Assembly: GCA_012295225.1 (NCBI GenBank)
Contig: WMKK01000002.1
Coordinates: 733,949 to 797,948 of the forward strand
Source of the DNA: Ostreococcus mediterraneus
Taxonomy: Eukaryota > Chlorophyta > Mamiellophyceae > Mamiellales > Bathycoccaceae
Reading direction: 5' to 3'
DNA: 64,000 nucleotides
Position numbers and translations under genes: made by a program. The notes under the pieces are model-generated. The model was not told the origin of the DNA and searched no databases. It worked only from the letters and a program-made list of their open reading frames with translations. Positions 54,822-63,404 of this stretch are shown here, one piece after another. Each line of letters begins with the position of its first letter. Position 1 is the first letter of the stretch.

Positions 54822-54848
54822 CTACATTGTCTACATTGTCTACATTGT
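54822..54848. repeat. 9-bp tandem repeat, 3 copies (CTACATTGT)
   Basis: Three perfect copies of CTACATTGT, about 120 bp upstream of the NOP16 start codon (minus strand) and 50 bp past the end of the SWS1 gene. It may lie in a promoter or 3' UTR. It stands out because it is AT-rich in GC-rich DNA. Confidence 0.85.
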
Positions 54849-54900
54849 CTAACCTATGCTTCGATTGTTCACTCGCACATTCGTAGCAATCATCATCATA

Positions 54901-55512
54901 TCACGTGCTCGTGCTCATGTACTTCATCATCATGTTCCCGAGTAATAAATCATCCACCGTGGACGACGCGCACGCGCCCAATACGCTCGCCAAACGCGCC
55001 GCGAGTTGATGTTTACACGCCAACGCCTCGCCACGACTGACGCATTCCCAGAAAAAACTACGACACGTGCAGAAGTGCGATGGAAAACACAAATATGGCG
55101 CTTCGTGCGAGCCACTGCCCGTCACGGCGTACATGACTCGTCCGCTCTTTTCGCCCACGACGCGCTTCACGCGGCCCGCCTGAATCACCTCCAACGCCTT
55201 GTGCAAATGTTTCGCACCATACAACCATGCCAATACATCCAACGCGTCGTCCGGAATATCAATCACGCGTCCGGCCGCTCGAGCTTCAATCGCGCGCGCG
55301 GCGAGACGCTCAAACGTCGCGTTCGCAATCGCCGCGCATTTGGTTGAACGCGAGCCGCTCGTCGCGCTCCCTCCGTCGCTCCATCCTCGCGCGGTGGTTT
55401 CGTCTAATTCGTCGACAAAGTGCTGACCATGCATCGTGTGTGTTTGCGCGTCCGAAGCCCGTCGCGCGCGCTTCGTCGTCGCCATAAACGCTGGGTACGA
55501 CGTGTCATCCAT
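54901..55512 (-). CDS. SWIM-domain protein, SWS1/ZSWIM7-like
   Basis: 203 residues. A C-terminal SWIM zinc finger is clear: CFPSHFCTCRSFFWECVSRG then EALACKHQLAARLA, i.e. C-x-C, then C-x-H. The layout (short protein, helical start, YLCFPSHFCTC block, CKH near the end) matches SWS1/ZSWIM7, which works with RAD51 paralogues in homologous recombination and meiosis. The start codon is 42 bp from the divergent acidic-protein gene. The orthologue call is by domain arrangement. Confidence 0.8.
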   Translation of the reverse strand: MDDTSYPAFMATTKRARRASDAQTHTMHGQHFVDELDETTARGWSDGGSATSGSRSTKCAAIANATFERLAARAIEARAAGRVIDIPDDALDVLAWLYGAKHLHKALEVIQAGRVKRVVGEKSGRVMYAVTGSGSHEAPYLCFPSHFCTCRSFFWECVSRGEALACKHQLAARLASVLGACASSTVDDLLLGNMMMKYMSTST

Positions 55513-55554
55513 CTGGCTTGAAATCTCTCAACCGACGTCAGTGTATCGCACGCA

Positions 55555-56094
55555 ATGCCGCCGCGCGTCGTGCGACGAGGGGAAGAATCGAGCTCTGAGA
55601 GCGACGGCGACGACAACGCTCGCGACGTCGCGGCTCTCGAAGATGCGCGCGCGAACGATGCGGCGCCGAGGAATGACGATTCCGGTGACGCCGCGGTTGA
55701 TACAGACGATGACGCTGACGACGGCGATTCACCGATGCGTGGCGCCGATGGGGCGTCGACGCGCGCCGATCGCGGCATCGCGTTATCAATCATAGGCCAT
55801 CGCGATGCGCCGGGCGCGCGCGGCGCTGAACGCGCGGGGAGTGGTCGTCGAGACACGCCGAACACCAAACTCGTCGCGCGCGTCGTGAAAGCACTCAACA
55901 CCGCCCCGATCGCGCGTGCCGACGCCGTGGCGCGCGCACGAGAGCGAGATTTAGCGATATTGTCGCAGACGTCGGCGTCGATGACGTGTGTGAATACGTG
56001 CGCGAGAGAGGCGTCGTTGAGCGTGCGGGAAACGCGCGCGGCGTTGCGCGCGCTCGCGTCTCGAGACGCAAAGCATAGCGAAGATGCGGCGTAG
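55555..56094 (+). CDS. Acidic nuclear-like protein, 179 aa, unknown
   Basis: 179 residues. An acidic Asp/Ser-rich N-terminal half (SSSESDGDDNARDVAALEDA; TDDDADDGDSP) leads to a helical C-terminal half (LVARVVKALNTAPIARADAV; ASLSVRETRAALRALASRDA). No domain recognised. It is head-to-head with the SWS1-like gene (42 bp between start codons). Confidence 0.55.
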   Translation: MPPRVVRRGEESSSESDGDDNARDVAALEDARANDAAPRNDDSGDAAVDTDDDADDGDSPMRGADGASTRADRGIALSIIGHRDAPGARGAERAGSGRRDTPNTKLVARVVKALNTAPIARADAVARARERDLAILSQTSASMTCVNTCAREASLSVRETRAALRALASRDAKHSEDAA

Positions 56095-56289
56095 CGCGCG
56101 CGGGTTGTCACATAGAAGATGCGCACACGCGCATCGTGCGGTGCGGTGCCCGTGCGCGCGTGCGTCGTGTATACTAGTCGTCGTAGCGAATGAAACAACA
56201 TAATTCGTGTTCGTAATCCACGGCGTCGGTTGCTCTGGCGCGACCTCATAGCGCGCCGCACCAATCGCCATTCGCACGCCGCGCGCGCG

Positions 56290-58797
56290 ATGACGACGCT
56301 CAGTGACGCTGACCGCGATGCGATCGCATCGGCGTGCGCGTCGGGCGCGCTAGCGCGCGTTGACGCCTCGAGCGTGGTGTACAAGGATGAGTGCGCGTAC
56401 TGCTTCGATAGCGCTTACAGCGCTGGTGGCGTCTACGTCAACGCGCAAACGTTATTTGGATACAGTCGCAAACACGTCGAGCTCGATTATTCTCGGACGC
56501 GATGCGCGTTGTACGTGCATGTGAAGACGACGCGCGCGAAGAAGGCGCGCGCCGCGGAGGCGGAGAACGCGGACGCGACGCCTTCGACGCTTGGATTCGG
56601 TGTCGACGGCGGCTTCGCGAGCGAAGACGACCAGTACGAAATCACGACGGTGTACTCGCTCGTTCTCGCGCCGGCATTCGATGACACGTCGCGGGTGTTG
56701 CCGATTGAAGGCGTTCCAGAGAACCTTCGCGCGTTGTGCGAGGCGGTGTCGGCGACGAATGGTTTTCACGACGCGGAAGAAACCAAGGCTTGGCAGGAGA
56801 TCCGTGAAGTGTCCAAGTACTCGTTGGATTTGGTGCAGGAAGACAATGGGAAGAAGATCCCGAGCGATCCGTCGAAGTGGCGGTGCGAAGAAACCGGGGA
56901 GACGGGGAATTTGTGGGTAAACTTGAGCGACGGTCACATTGGGAGCGGTCGGAAACATTTCGATGGGTCCGGTGGTAACGGGAGCGCGTTAAGACATTAC
57001 GAGGCGATGAAGGCGCAAGGAAAGGAATATCCACTCGTTGTGAAGCTCGGAACGATTAGTGCACACGGTGCTGATGTGTATTCGTACGCCCCAGACGAAG
57101 ACGACATGGTGGAGGATCCATTCGTGGCGCAGCACTTGCGACATTGGGGGATTAACATGATGTCTATGGAGAAGACGGAGAAGAACATGGCTGAGTTGCA
57201 AATCGAGCTGAACAAAGGGTTTGAATTTGACAAAATCACCGAGGCTGGGTCGCAGCTTGAATCAGCGTACGGCGCGCGGCTTGTGGGTTTGAAAAATATG
57301 GGCAACACGTGTTACTTGAATTCGATTCTTCAAGTTTTAAAGCAAGTTCCAGCGCTCACCGAGCGATATTGTGCGAACGCGGCCTCATTGTTTTCATCGT
57401 CGCCAGCGGACGCAGTGGCCGATTTCCCCACGCAAATGGCCAAGGTGATGAACGCGCTCGTGACGGATGAGTACGCGAGCCCAGAGGCGGAGAACGCCGC
57501 CGTCGCTGTGTGTCCACGAATGTTCAAGCAACTCGTCGGTAAAGGCCACGCCGAGTTCAGCACTGGTCGCCAACAAGACGCGGTCGAGTATTTCCAGCAC
57601 TTGTTGGATGTCATGACGCGCGCCGAACGCGCGAATAGCGCTCGACTTTCCGAAGGCCCACCCATAGCGGAGCAGTTCGGCTTCGCCATTGAGGATAAAA
57701 TCACATGCGTTGAGAGCGGAAACGTTCGGTACTCGTCACGCAAAGAGAATGTGTTGTCGCTCGAGGTGCCTGTGGGAAAGGCAACAAATAAGGCATCTTT
57801 AGACGCGTACAATGATCGTCAGCTCAAACGACAAAAAATGGAACAGGCTGGCGAAGATGAAGAGCCTGTGCGACCCGAAGTACCATTTTCGGCGTGCTTA
57901 GACGCCTTCGGCGAGGCTGAAATGATTGATGACTTTTACAGCAGTGCTCTTGAACGCAAATCCATTGCGTCAAAGAGTTCGCGCATAAAATCAATGCCCA
58001 ACTTTCTCGCCGTTCAGCTCAGACGATTCTACGTTGGCGAAGACTGGACGCCGAAAAAGCTCGACGTGCTCGTCGACGTGCCGCAAAGCGTTTCACTCGA
58101 GCACTTACGCGCCACTGGCTTGCAACCTGGTGAGGTGGAGCTTCCCGCAAACGTAGATGGAAATAATGCTCCGCCGGCGCCGGCACCCGCTGCTGTTCAA
58201 CCTGACATGACCATCGTCAGCGCGCTCATGGGCATGGGATTTAGCGAAAATGGCAGCAAGCGCGCGGCGCTCGCGACAAACAACGCTTCCACCGAGGTTT
58301 CAATGGAATGGGTTTTTGCGCACATGGAAGACGCGGACTTTAACGACCCACTTCCAGATCCGAGCACGGCGACGGCGCCAGTGCAAGATAAAGCTAATCC
58401 AGAATCAGTCATGATGCTCACGTCCATGGGATTTGACGCCGCCGCGGCTAACGCCGCATTGAAGTCGTGCTCAGGGAACTTAGAGCGAGCGGCTGACTGG
58501 TTATTCTCGCATTCTGATGATTTACAATCCGCCATTGCCGCTGTTAATAACGCACAGAGCTCGAATGTGGATGCCGACACAGCTGCGGCGGTAAACGCTA
58601 CATTCGATGGTCCCGGCGAATACGAATTATTTGGCATCGTCAGCCACATGGGCGGGAATACAAACTGTGGGCACTACGTCGCGCACGTGAAGATCGACGG
58701 CAAGTGGTACATTTTTAACGACCGCAAGGTTGCTTTATCTCAAAAGCCGCCAACGGATCTCGGGTACTTGTATGTTTTCAAGCGCAACGATGTGTGA
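56290..58797 (+). CDS. UBP14: Ubiquitin-specific protease USP5/UBP14 (IsoT), divergent ZnF-UBP
   Basis: 835 residues. The order matches USP5/UBP14: N-terminal variant region, ZnF-UBP-like at about 193-265, catalytic Cys box GLKNMGNTCYLNSILQVL (Cys341), two UBA domains at about 637-677 (IVSALMGMGFSENGSKRAAL) and 706-742 (MMLTSMGFDAAAANAALKSC), and the His box GGNTNCGHYVAHVKI (His about 795). USP5 disassembles free polyubiquitin, recognising its C-terminus with the ZnF-UBP. Here the zinc-ligand cysteines look reduced: WRCEETGETGNLW has one Cys where animals have CSKC, and GSGRKHF has Ser where animals have Cys. An in-frame ATG at 56230 is ignored; 56290 fits the family. Confidence 0.93.
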   Translation: MTTLSDADRDAIASACASGALARVDASSVVYKDECAYCFDSAYSAGGVYVNAQTLFGYSRKHVELDYSRTRCALYVHVKTTRAKKARAAEAENADATPSTLGFGVDGGFASEDDQYEITTVYSLVLAPAFDDTSRVLPIEGVPENLRALCEAVSATNGFHDAEETKAWQEIREVSKYSLDLVQEDNGKKIPSDPSKWRCEETGETGNLWVNLSDGHIGSGRKHFDGSGGNGSALRHYEAMKAQGKEYPLVVKLGTISAHGADVYSYAPDEDDMVEDPFVAQHLRHWGINMMSMEKTEKNMAELQIELNKGFEFDKITEAGSQLESAYGARLVGLKNMGNTCYLNSILQVLKQVPALTERYCANAASLFSSSPADAVADFPTQMAKVMNALVTDEYASPEAENAAVAVCPRMFKQLVGKGHAEFSTGRQQDAVEYFQHLLDVMTRAERANSARLSEGPPIAEQFGFAIEDKITCVESGNVRYSSRKENVLSLEVPVGKATNKASLDAYNDRQLKRQKMEQAGEDEEPVRPEVPFSACLDAFGEAEMIDDFYSSALERKSIASKSSRIKSMPNFLAVQLRRFYVGEDWTPKKLDVLVDVPQSVSLEHLRATGLQPGEVELPANVDGNNAPPAPAPAAVQPDMTIVSALMGMGFSENGSKRAALATNNASTEVSMEWVFAHMEDADFNDPLPDPSTATAPVQDKANPESVMMLTSMGFDAAAANAALKSCSGNLERAADWLFSHSDDLQSAIAAVNNAQSSNVDADTAAAVNATFDGPGEYELFGIVSHMGGNTNCGHYVAHVKIDGKWYIFNDRKVALSQKPPTDLGYLYVFKRNDV

Positions 58798-58858
58798 ATC
58801 GTCGTCCATGATTAGTAGCTGCGTGCTCGCCTGTGAAATGAATTGAAAAAGAAATCGT

Positions 58859-59920
58859 CTAATTGTCTACCACTACACTATCGCGCTGCCGTCGACGTTC
58901 TTCAAATACCATCGTCAACCCAATGCCTGAGATTATAATCGCGCCACCAATAATCGTTTGCGCGCTCGGCGCGTCGTCGCCAATCAAAAAGTACGCAAAT
59001 GTCGTTTGCAAGACGGGCGTCAACGTCAAACTGAGCGAAACGACGAGTAATGGCAGCCTCTTCAGCGCCTCGGTGATGAACACGTGCCCAATAATCGCCA
59101 ATGTTCCCATGCCAATGATGCCAGGCCACAAATAATCGCTCTTCGGCCAATCAAACACGCCGTCGTCGTACGGCGACGATGACGACATCCACACCGTCCC
59201 CGGCACCATCGCAAGCGTGAGTATCCCATACGCCGTCATAACGAACGCCCCCGTCGCCTGCACGAAAATACCCGGCGCATTCTGTATGCCTATACCATTC
59301 GCACCAAACCACTTATTCATCGATAACGCGTAAAACGCGCTCGCCAACCCGCATCCGAGCGAGAGCGCGTCCCCCAACGCCGTCGGCTGCGTCTTCATCG
59401 ACGACGACTTCGGCGACGTCGCCGTCACAACAACCCCACACACCGTCCACACCACGCACATCCACTCCACCACACCCGGATACCTATCATTCTCCTTTAC
59501 CTCCACCTCTTCATCCACCACGGCGCCTCGTCGTCGTTTCCACGCGACGTTCGCGCTCGCGATGCACAACAAAAACACGGGGTGCGTTTGCGAGAACACC
59601 GACGCGTGCGAGAAAGCCGTGTTGCTGACGCCGTAATTCCACCCCACGAACATGGCAAACATGGACGTGCCGACGGCGGCAATGCCCTTGACGGTTTCTC
59701 GCGACCAGGGCGTGCGTGTGTCCGCGCGCGCGACGCACGTCGCCGCGAACAGCGGGGCGATGAAGACCAATGAGCACTGTCCGCGCCACACCAAGCGGAT
59801 GAGGAAATCGACGTCAACGAGCTTGAAGGCGGGACCGGCGAGGCCCCAGGACAGGGCGGCGAGCGTGAGGTGCGCGATGCCGATGAGCGCGCGCGCGTGT
59901 TGGTCGTCGAGGCGCGGCAT
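58859..59920 (-). CDS. DMT-superfamily (EamA) membrane transporter
   Basis: 353 residues with about ten membrane helices in two EamA halves: LIGIAHLTLAALSWGLAGPA ... GWNYGVSNTAFSHASVFSQT in the first, and YLWPGIIGMGTLAIIGHVFI ... LPLLVVSLSLTLTPVLQTTF, then GDDAPSAQTIIGGAIIISGI in the second. This pattern is typical of drug/metabolite-type exporters, whose substrate is not predictable. A longer frame from 60007 adds 29 polar residues; the ATG at 59920 (MPRLDDQHAR) leads directly into helix 1 and is preferred. Confidence 0.82.
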   Translation of the reverse strand: MPRLDDQHARALIGIAHLTLAALSWGLAGPAFKLVDVDFLIRLVWRGQCSLVFIAPLFAATCVARADTRTPWSRETVKGIAAVGTSMFAMFVGWNYGVSNTAFSHASVFSQTHPVFLLCIASANVAWKRRRGAVVDEEVEVKENDRYPGVVEWMCVVWTVCGVVVTATSPKSSSMKTQPTALGDALSLGCGLASAFYALSMNKWFGANGIGIQNAPGIFVQATGAFVMTAYGILTLAMVPGTVWMSSSSPYDDGVFDWPKSDYLWPGIIGMGTLAIIGHVFITEALKRLPLLVVSLSLTLTPVLQTTFAYFLIGDDAPSAQTIIGGAIIISGIGLTMVFEERRRQRDSVVVDN

Positions 59921-60066
59921 GCGCGGCGAGGTGTGTGGATATGTGGGACGAAAAAGTGACTTTTGTTGTGGGCACCCGCTGAGTCGAGTCGGCGGCGGAA
60001 AGTACATGGATTGCAGGGCTCGTGAAGACTACCGTATGGTACTATAGTACAGGCGAATGGTGAGGG

Positions 60067-61008
60067 TTATGGGCTGGCTTTACCGGCGTCGGCGTCTGTG
60101 TTCGCGACGGATTCGACGCCAGTGGCGGTGATGACGAGCGCGCGCGTCGGCTTTGACCACGCGGCGCGCGCCTTGGACGCGCGCGAGTCGCCGACGAAAT
60201 TTGCCAGCGCATTATACGCCCTCGCCGTATCCGAGGGCTGAAACGTTGGCGTGGACGCGACGCGCGACACGACATCGAGACCACGCGTGACTCGACCAAA
60301 TACTATGTTACTCCCGTCTAAACGGGGCACTGGCGCGGGACCCGTGGTGATTAAAAACTGCGTCGGCACGCCGTAATCACCATCCGCCTGCGCGCTCTCC
60401 AGCGCCAGGCTCAGCGTCCCGGGACGAAAGTGACGCGCATAGTCAAACGCACGCGACGACAGCACATCGGTGTTTCGCCACTTTTCGCTCGCCAACGGCG
60501 TCACCATCGCCAATTTCGAGGACCCGCTCTTCCCCGCCACCACGTACTCCCCCGCCTGAATCTTATGAAACGTCGTCCCGCGCAATGTACTCTCACCCCC
60601 ATCGCGACAGAGCTCGATGAAATTCCTCACCGTCGCCGGCGCCGCGTCACCGTACAGCTCCAACTCTATTCTCCCAAACATCATTGGCTCGGAGCACACC
60701 GCGCCGTCGCCGAGCGCTTTGTCCGCGCGCACGATTGTATCGCACGCGCCGACGTCTAGAAACGCGCGATGCGTCACGCGCGGGGTGTCGAACGCCGCGT
60801 GCGCGTCGCGCGACGTCGACGTTGAACTATACGATGCCATCGCCACCGCACTCGCACAGCCCCACAATCGCCTCGTCGTTCGCGCCGCGGGCGGCGCCGA
60901 CGACGTCCGCGGCGGCGCGCACGCATCGTCGACATCTACCACCGCGCGCGGTGCGACGCGGCGCGCGCGACGCGGCGCGCACGCGACGCGAACAGGCGCG
61001 CAAATCAT
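60067..61008 (-). CDS. Cyclophilin-type peptidyl-prolyl isomerase, plastid-targeted
   Basis: 313 residues. A basic N-terminus (MICAPVRVACAPRRARRVAP) and the short hydrophobic WGCASAVAMASY suggest plastid, possibly lumenal, targeting. The cyclophilin fold is recognised by FGRIELELYGDAAPATVRNF, then TLRGTTFHKIQAGEYVVAG, and GVPTQFLITTGPAPVPRLDG followed by SNIVFGRVTRGLDVV. Several catalytic positions are changed (HKIQ where active cyclophilins have HR(V/I)I; FLITT for FFIT), so activity may be weak. It resembles plant CYP28/CYP37-type lumenal members. ATG 61035 is an alternative. Divergent from the ParA-like gene with 64 bp between start codons. Confidence 0.8.
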   Translation of the reverse strand: MICAPVRVACAPRRARRVAPRAVVDVDDACAPPRTSSAPPAARTTRRLWGCASAVAMASYSSTSTSRDAHAAFDTPRVTHRAFLDVGACDTIVRADKALGDGAVCSEPMMFGRIELELYGDAAPATVRNFIELCRDGGESTLRGTTFHKIQAGEYVVAGKSGSSKLAMVTPLASEKWRNTDVLSSRAFDYARHFRPGTLSLALESAQADGDYGVPTQFLITTGPAPVPRLDGSNIVFGRVTRGLDVVSRVASTPTFQPSDTARAYNALANFVGDSRASKARAAWSKPTRALVITATGVESVANTDADAGKASP

Positions 61009-61072
61009 GTGCGAGGCGCGTTCTGGGCACCGCATTGATTGCCTCGCGACGATTCGTGCAATCGCGCTGACG

Positions 61073-62365
61073 ATGGCGCCGAAACTGGATCGCGCGCGCG
61101 CGATCGCGTTCGCGAACAACAAGGGTGGGAGTGGCAAGACGTTCATGGCGTTTCAGCTCGCGTGCGAGGCGGCGCGATCGCGGAGCGGGTCGAAGGTGCT
61201 CGTGATTGACTTTTCGCTGTACTCTGATATTTCTGCGTTGTTGTTGGGCGGGAGCGCGCGCGCGGGGATTGGTGCGGCGATGAAGGGGCTTCAGACGTGC
61301 GTGGATGCAACGACGGATGCGATTCGGGCGGAAGGACTCGTTCGCGCGCTCGAGGCGGCGGCGATGGCTCGGGAAGGTGTGAGATCTGAGAGCGCGCAGG
61401 CGCCCAGGCGGTCGAGTGTTTTCGGGTCTTGGTTCGCGCGAGGTGGCGAGCGTGAACCCCCGGGTGGGGTTGTGGATGAGATTGACGTTGATTTGACGAC
61501 GTTTACCATTCGTCCGCACGATTATAATTCGGAAATTCCTGAAAATTTGTACTTGTGCGCGGGCGCGGGATTGAACTCTTGGGGCGACGAGCGCGCGCAT
61601 CTCATGGATGTCGATGGGGAAGAAGTGCCTTTGTGGGCGCGTCAAGGCGACGAGTGGGTGGGCGCTGGACAAGTGTTTCGCGACGCCGTCGAGCGCTTGC
61701 CCAAGGAATTTGGCGCAGTCATGATTGACACCGATCACTTGGCGGCGTGCGTGTTGACAAAGCTCGCGTTTTCCGCCGCGGATTCCATCGTGATTCCGTT
61801 GAGCTATAACGACATGGACTTCAACCGCTTATTCTCGGACGGTACTGGTAACAGTTTGTTTAATGTCTTATTAGCCATGGACAGTGCCGGGGTGCTGAAG
61901 GCGCGCATTCGCAAACTTATGTTTACGCGCGTCGGAGCCACGGCGAACACGCCCATCCAGTCGCCCGGTGGTATTGCGTCGCCATTTACGCCGACGAAAA
62001 CTTCCATGGCGCAAATGGATGATATGGCGCGTCAAATTTGGAGCGTATGTAACGCGCCTGCGTACAGAAACTTGTTCTCGGGAATTGAAGATATTGAGCC
62101 GACCGAGGCGAACGCGGTGCGCACATTCATGAATGAGTATTTCGGCACGCTCAAGCTCATGCCTGAACTTGCGTCGTTGATTTCAACCATGAACGGTATT
62201 CCCGTCTGCAATATGACTACGCGTACGTATACTGCGGCGAATGGATTGAGCGGTAACACCAGTGCCGCAGTCTTGAACTCGTTGAAATCTGAACTCTCGA
62301 CGTCGACGCGAGACGTCATGGACGACGACCGATACAACGCACCCATTTCCTCCTCGGAAAAATAG
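61073..62365 (+). CDS. ParA/MinD-like P-loop ATPase
   Basis: 430 residues. The N-terminus has the deviant Walker A of ParA/MinD ATPases, NNKGGSGKTFMAFQLA, with both lysines (K17 and K22). Next is LVIDFSLYSDISALLLGGS (A' motif with Asp), and VMIDTDHLAACVLTKLAFSA then DSIVIPLSYNDMDFNRLF, equivalent to Walker B and downstream strands. A Ser/Arg-rich insert lies near 100-130 (RSSVFGSWFARGGEREPP). This family partitions plasmids, chromosomes or protein complexes in bacteria; eukaryotic versions are rarer. Its role is unknown, and a bacterial, organellar or viral origin is possible. No targeting signal is obvious. Confidence 0.75.
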   Translation: MAPKLDRARAIAFANNKGGSGKTFMAFQLACEAARSRSGSKVLVIDFSLYSDISALLLGGSARAGIGAAMKGLQTCVDATTDAIRAEGLVRALEAAAMAREGVRSESAQAPRRSSVFGSWFARGGEREPPGGVVDEIDVDLTTFTIRPHDYNSEIPENLYLCAGAGLNSWGDERAHLMDVDGEEVPLWARQGDEWVGAGQVFRDAVERLPKEFGAVMIDTDHLAACVLTKLAFSAADSIVIPLSYNDMDFNRLFSDGTGNSLFNVLLAMDSAGVLKARIRKLMFTRVGATANTPIQSPGGIASPFTPTKTSMAQMDDMARQIWSVCNAPAYRNLFSGIEDIEPTEANAVRTFMNEYFGTLKLMPELASLISTMNGIPVCNMTTRTYTAANGLSGNTSAAVLNSLKSELSTSTRDVMDDDRYNAPISSSEK

Positions 62366-62544
62366 AACAACCGTCGCATACGACGCACATGACACAAACA
62401 GTAGCGCGCCGGCGGCGTATCCATCGACGACGCGTGCCGCGCCTTAGCATTGTAATACAAAAAAGACCAACTCACAGCAGACTTCCCTCGCTCTCCGAGC
62501 TCGTTCGACTTCATTGCAGCGCGCGCAAGTAACGAACGCACATC

Positions 62545-63288
62545 ATGCGCGTCAAGCGCGCGCGTAAAGTGCGCAAGTACCTTCGGTATTATCGCACCGC
62601 GCACGGCTTTCGCGAGCCCTACAAGGTCATCGTCGACGGTAACTTCATCGCAGCGTGTGAAAAGCTCCACTTGGGCATCGCCAAAGACGTCGTCGCCAAG
62701 TACCTCGGTTCGTCCCCGAAAGACGTCAAGGTATTCACCACGCGGTGCGTGCAAGATGAGCTTCGCAAAATGGGTCACGAGTATAAGTCGGCGTCGGCGC
62801 AGACGAAGAATTTACACTTGGTTGGAGGAGGGCCGGCGCCTGGCGAAGCGACGGCTGCGGCGTCAATCGTAGACGCGTGCGGCAATGACAACGCCGAACG
62901 GTTCGTCGTGTGCACGCAGGATGAGAAGTTGAAGGAAAAGCTGATGGCGATCGATGGCGCGGTGCCGATCGTCTTCGCGCATACCAGTGGGTTGCAGATG
63001 GAGCCACCAAAGGACGCGACGGCGGTCGGTTTGGCGTCTCAAGAGGAAAACGTAGAAGGCTTGAGCGCAAAAGAGCTCGAGGCGCTGGGGCTTGATGAAG
63101 CCGATGTGCGTAATGTATATAAAGTGCGCACAAATGTACAATTTAAAAAGAAGAAGGGCGGCAAGAATCCTTTGAGCTGCTTGAAGAAGAAACCAAAGAC
63201 AAGCGCGCCGGCAGCGCCGGCTTCCGGGGAGAAAAAGAAACGCGCGCGCCGCAAAAAGAGCGGCGGTGGCGGCTCGGGTGGCGATTAG
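62545..63288 (+). CDS. UTP23: UTP23, PIN-like 18S rRNA processing factor
   Basis: 247 residues. The start MRVKRARKVRKYLRYYRTAH with YKVIVDGNFIAACEKLHLGI, the CCHC-like cysteines (TTRCVQDELRKMG ... IVDACGNDNAERFVVCTQDE), and VPIVFAHTSGLQMEPP are typical of UTP23/FCF1. The C-terminal GGKNPLSCLKKKPKTS matches UTP23 (NPLS-x-KKK). It is a small-subunit processome component that helps release snR30. A Lys-rich tail ends the protein. Some catalytic PIN acids appear absent, as is known for UTP23. Confidence 0.87.
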   Translation: MRVKRARKVRKYLRYYRTAHGFREPYKVIVDGNFIAACEKLHLGIAKDVVAKYLGSSPKDVKVFTTRCVQDELRKMGHEYKSASAQTKNLHLVGGGPAPGEATAAASIVDACGNDNAERFVVCTQDEKLKEKLMAIDGAVPIVFAHTSGLQMEPPKDATAVGLASQEENVEGLSAKELEALGLDEADVRNVYKVRTNVQFKKKKGGKNPLSCLKKKPKTSAPAAPASGEKKKRARRKKSGGGGSGGD

Positions 63289-63404
63289 AATATTAATTAG
63301 CGTACATGTTGTACTCGGTAGCGCGGCGAGTAGCGGGGTCGTTGCTGTGAACGCAGCACGATGCGCTGTTTTCAATTGATTGATTTTACTTTTACACAAC
63401 TTGT

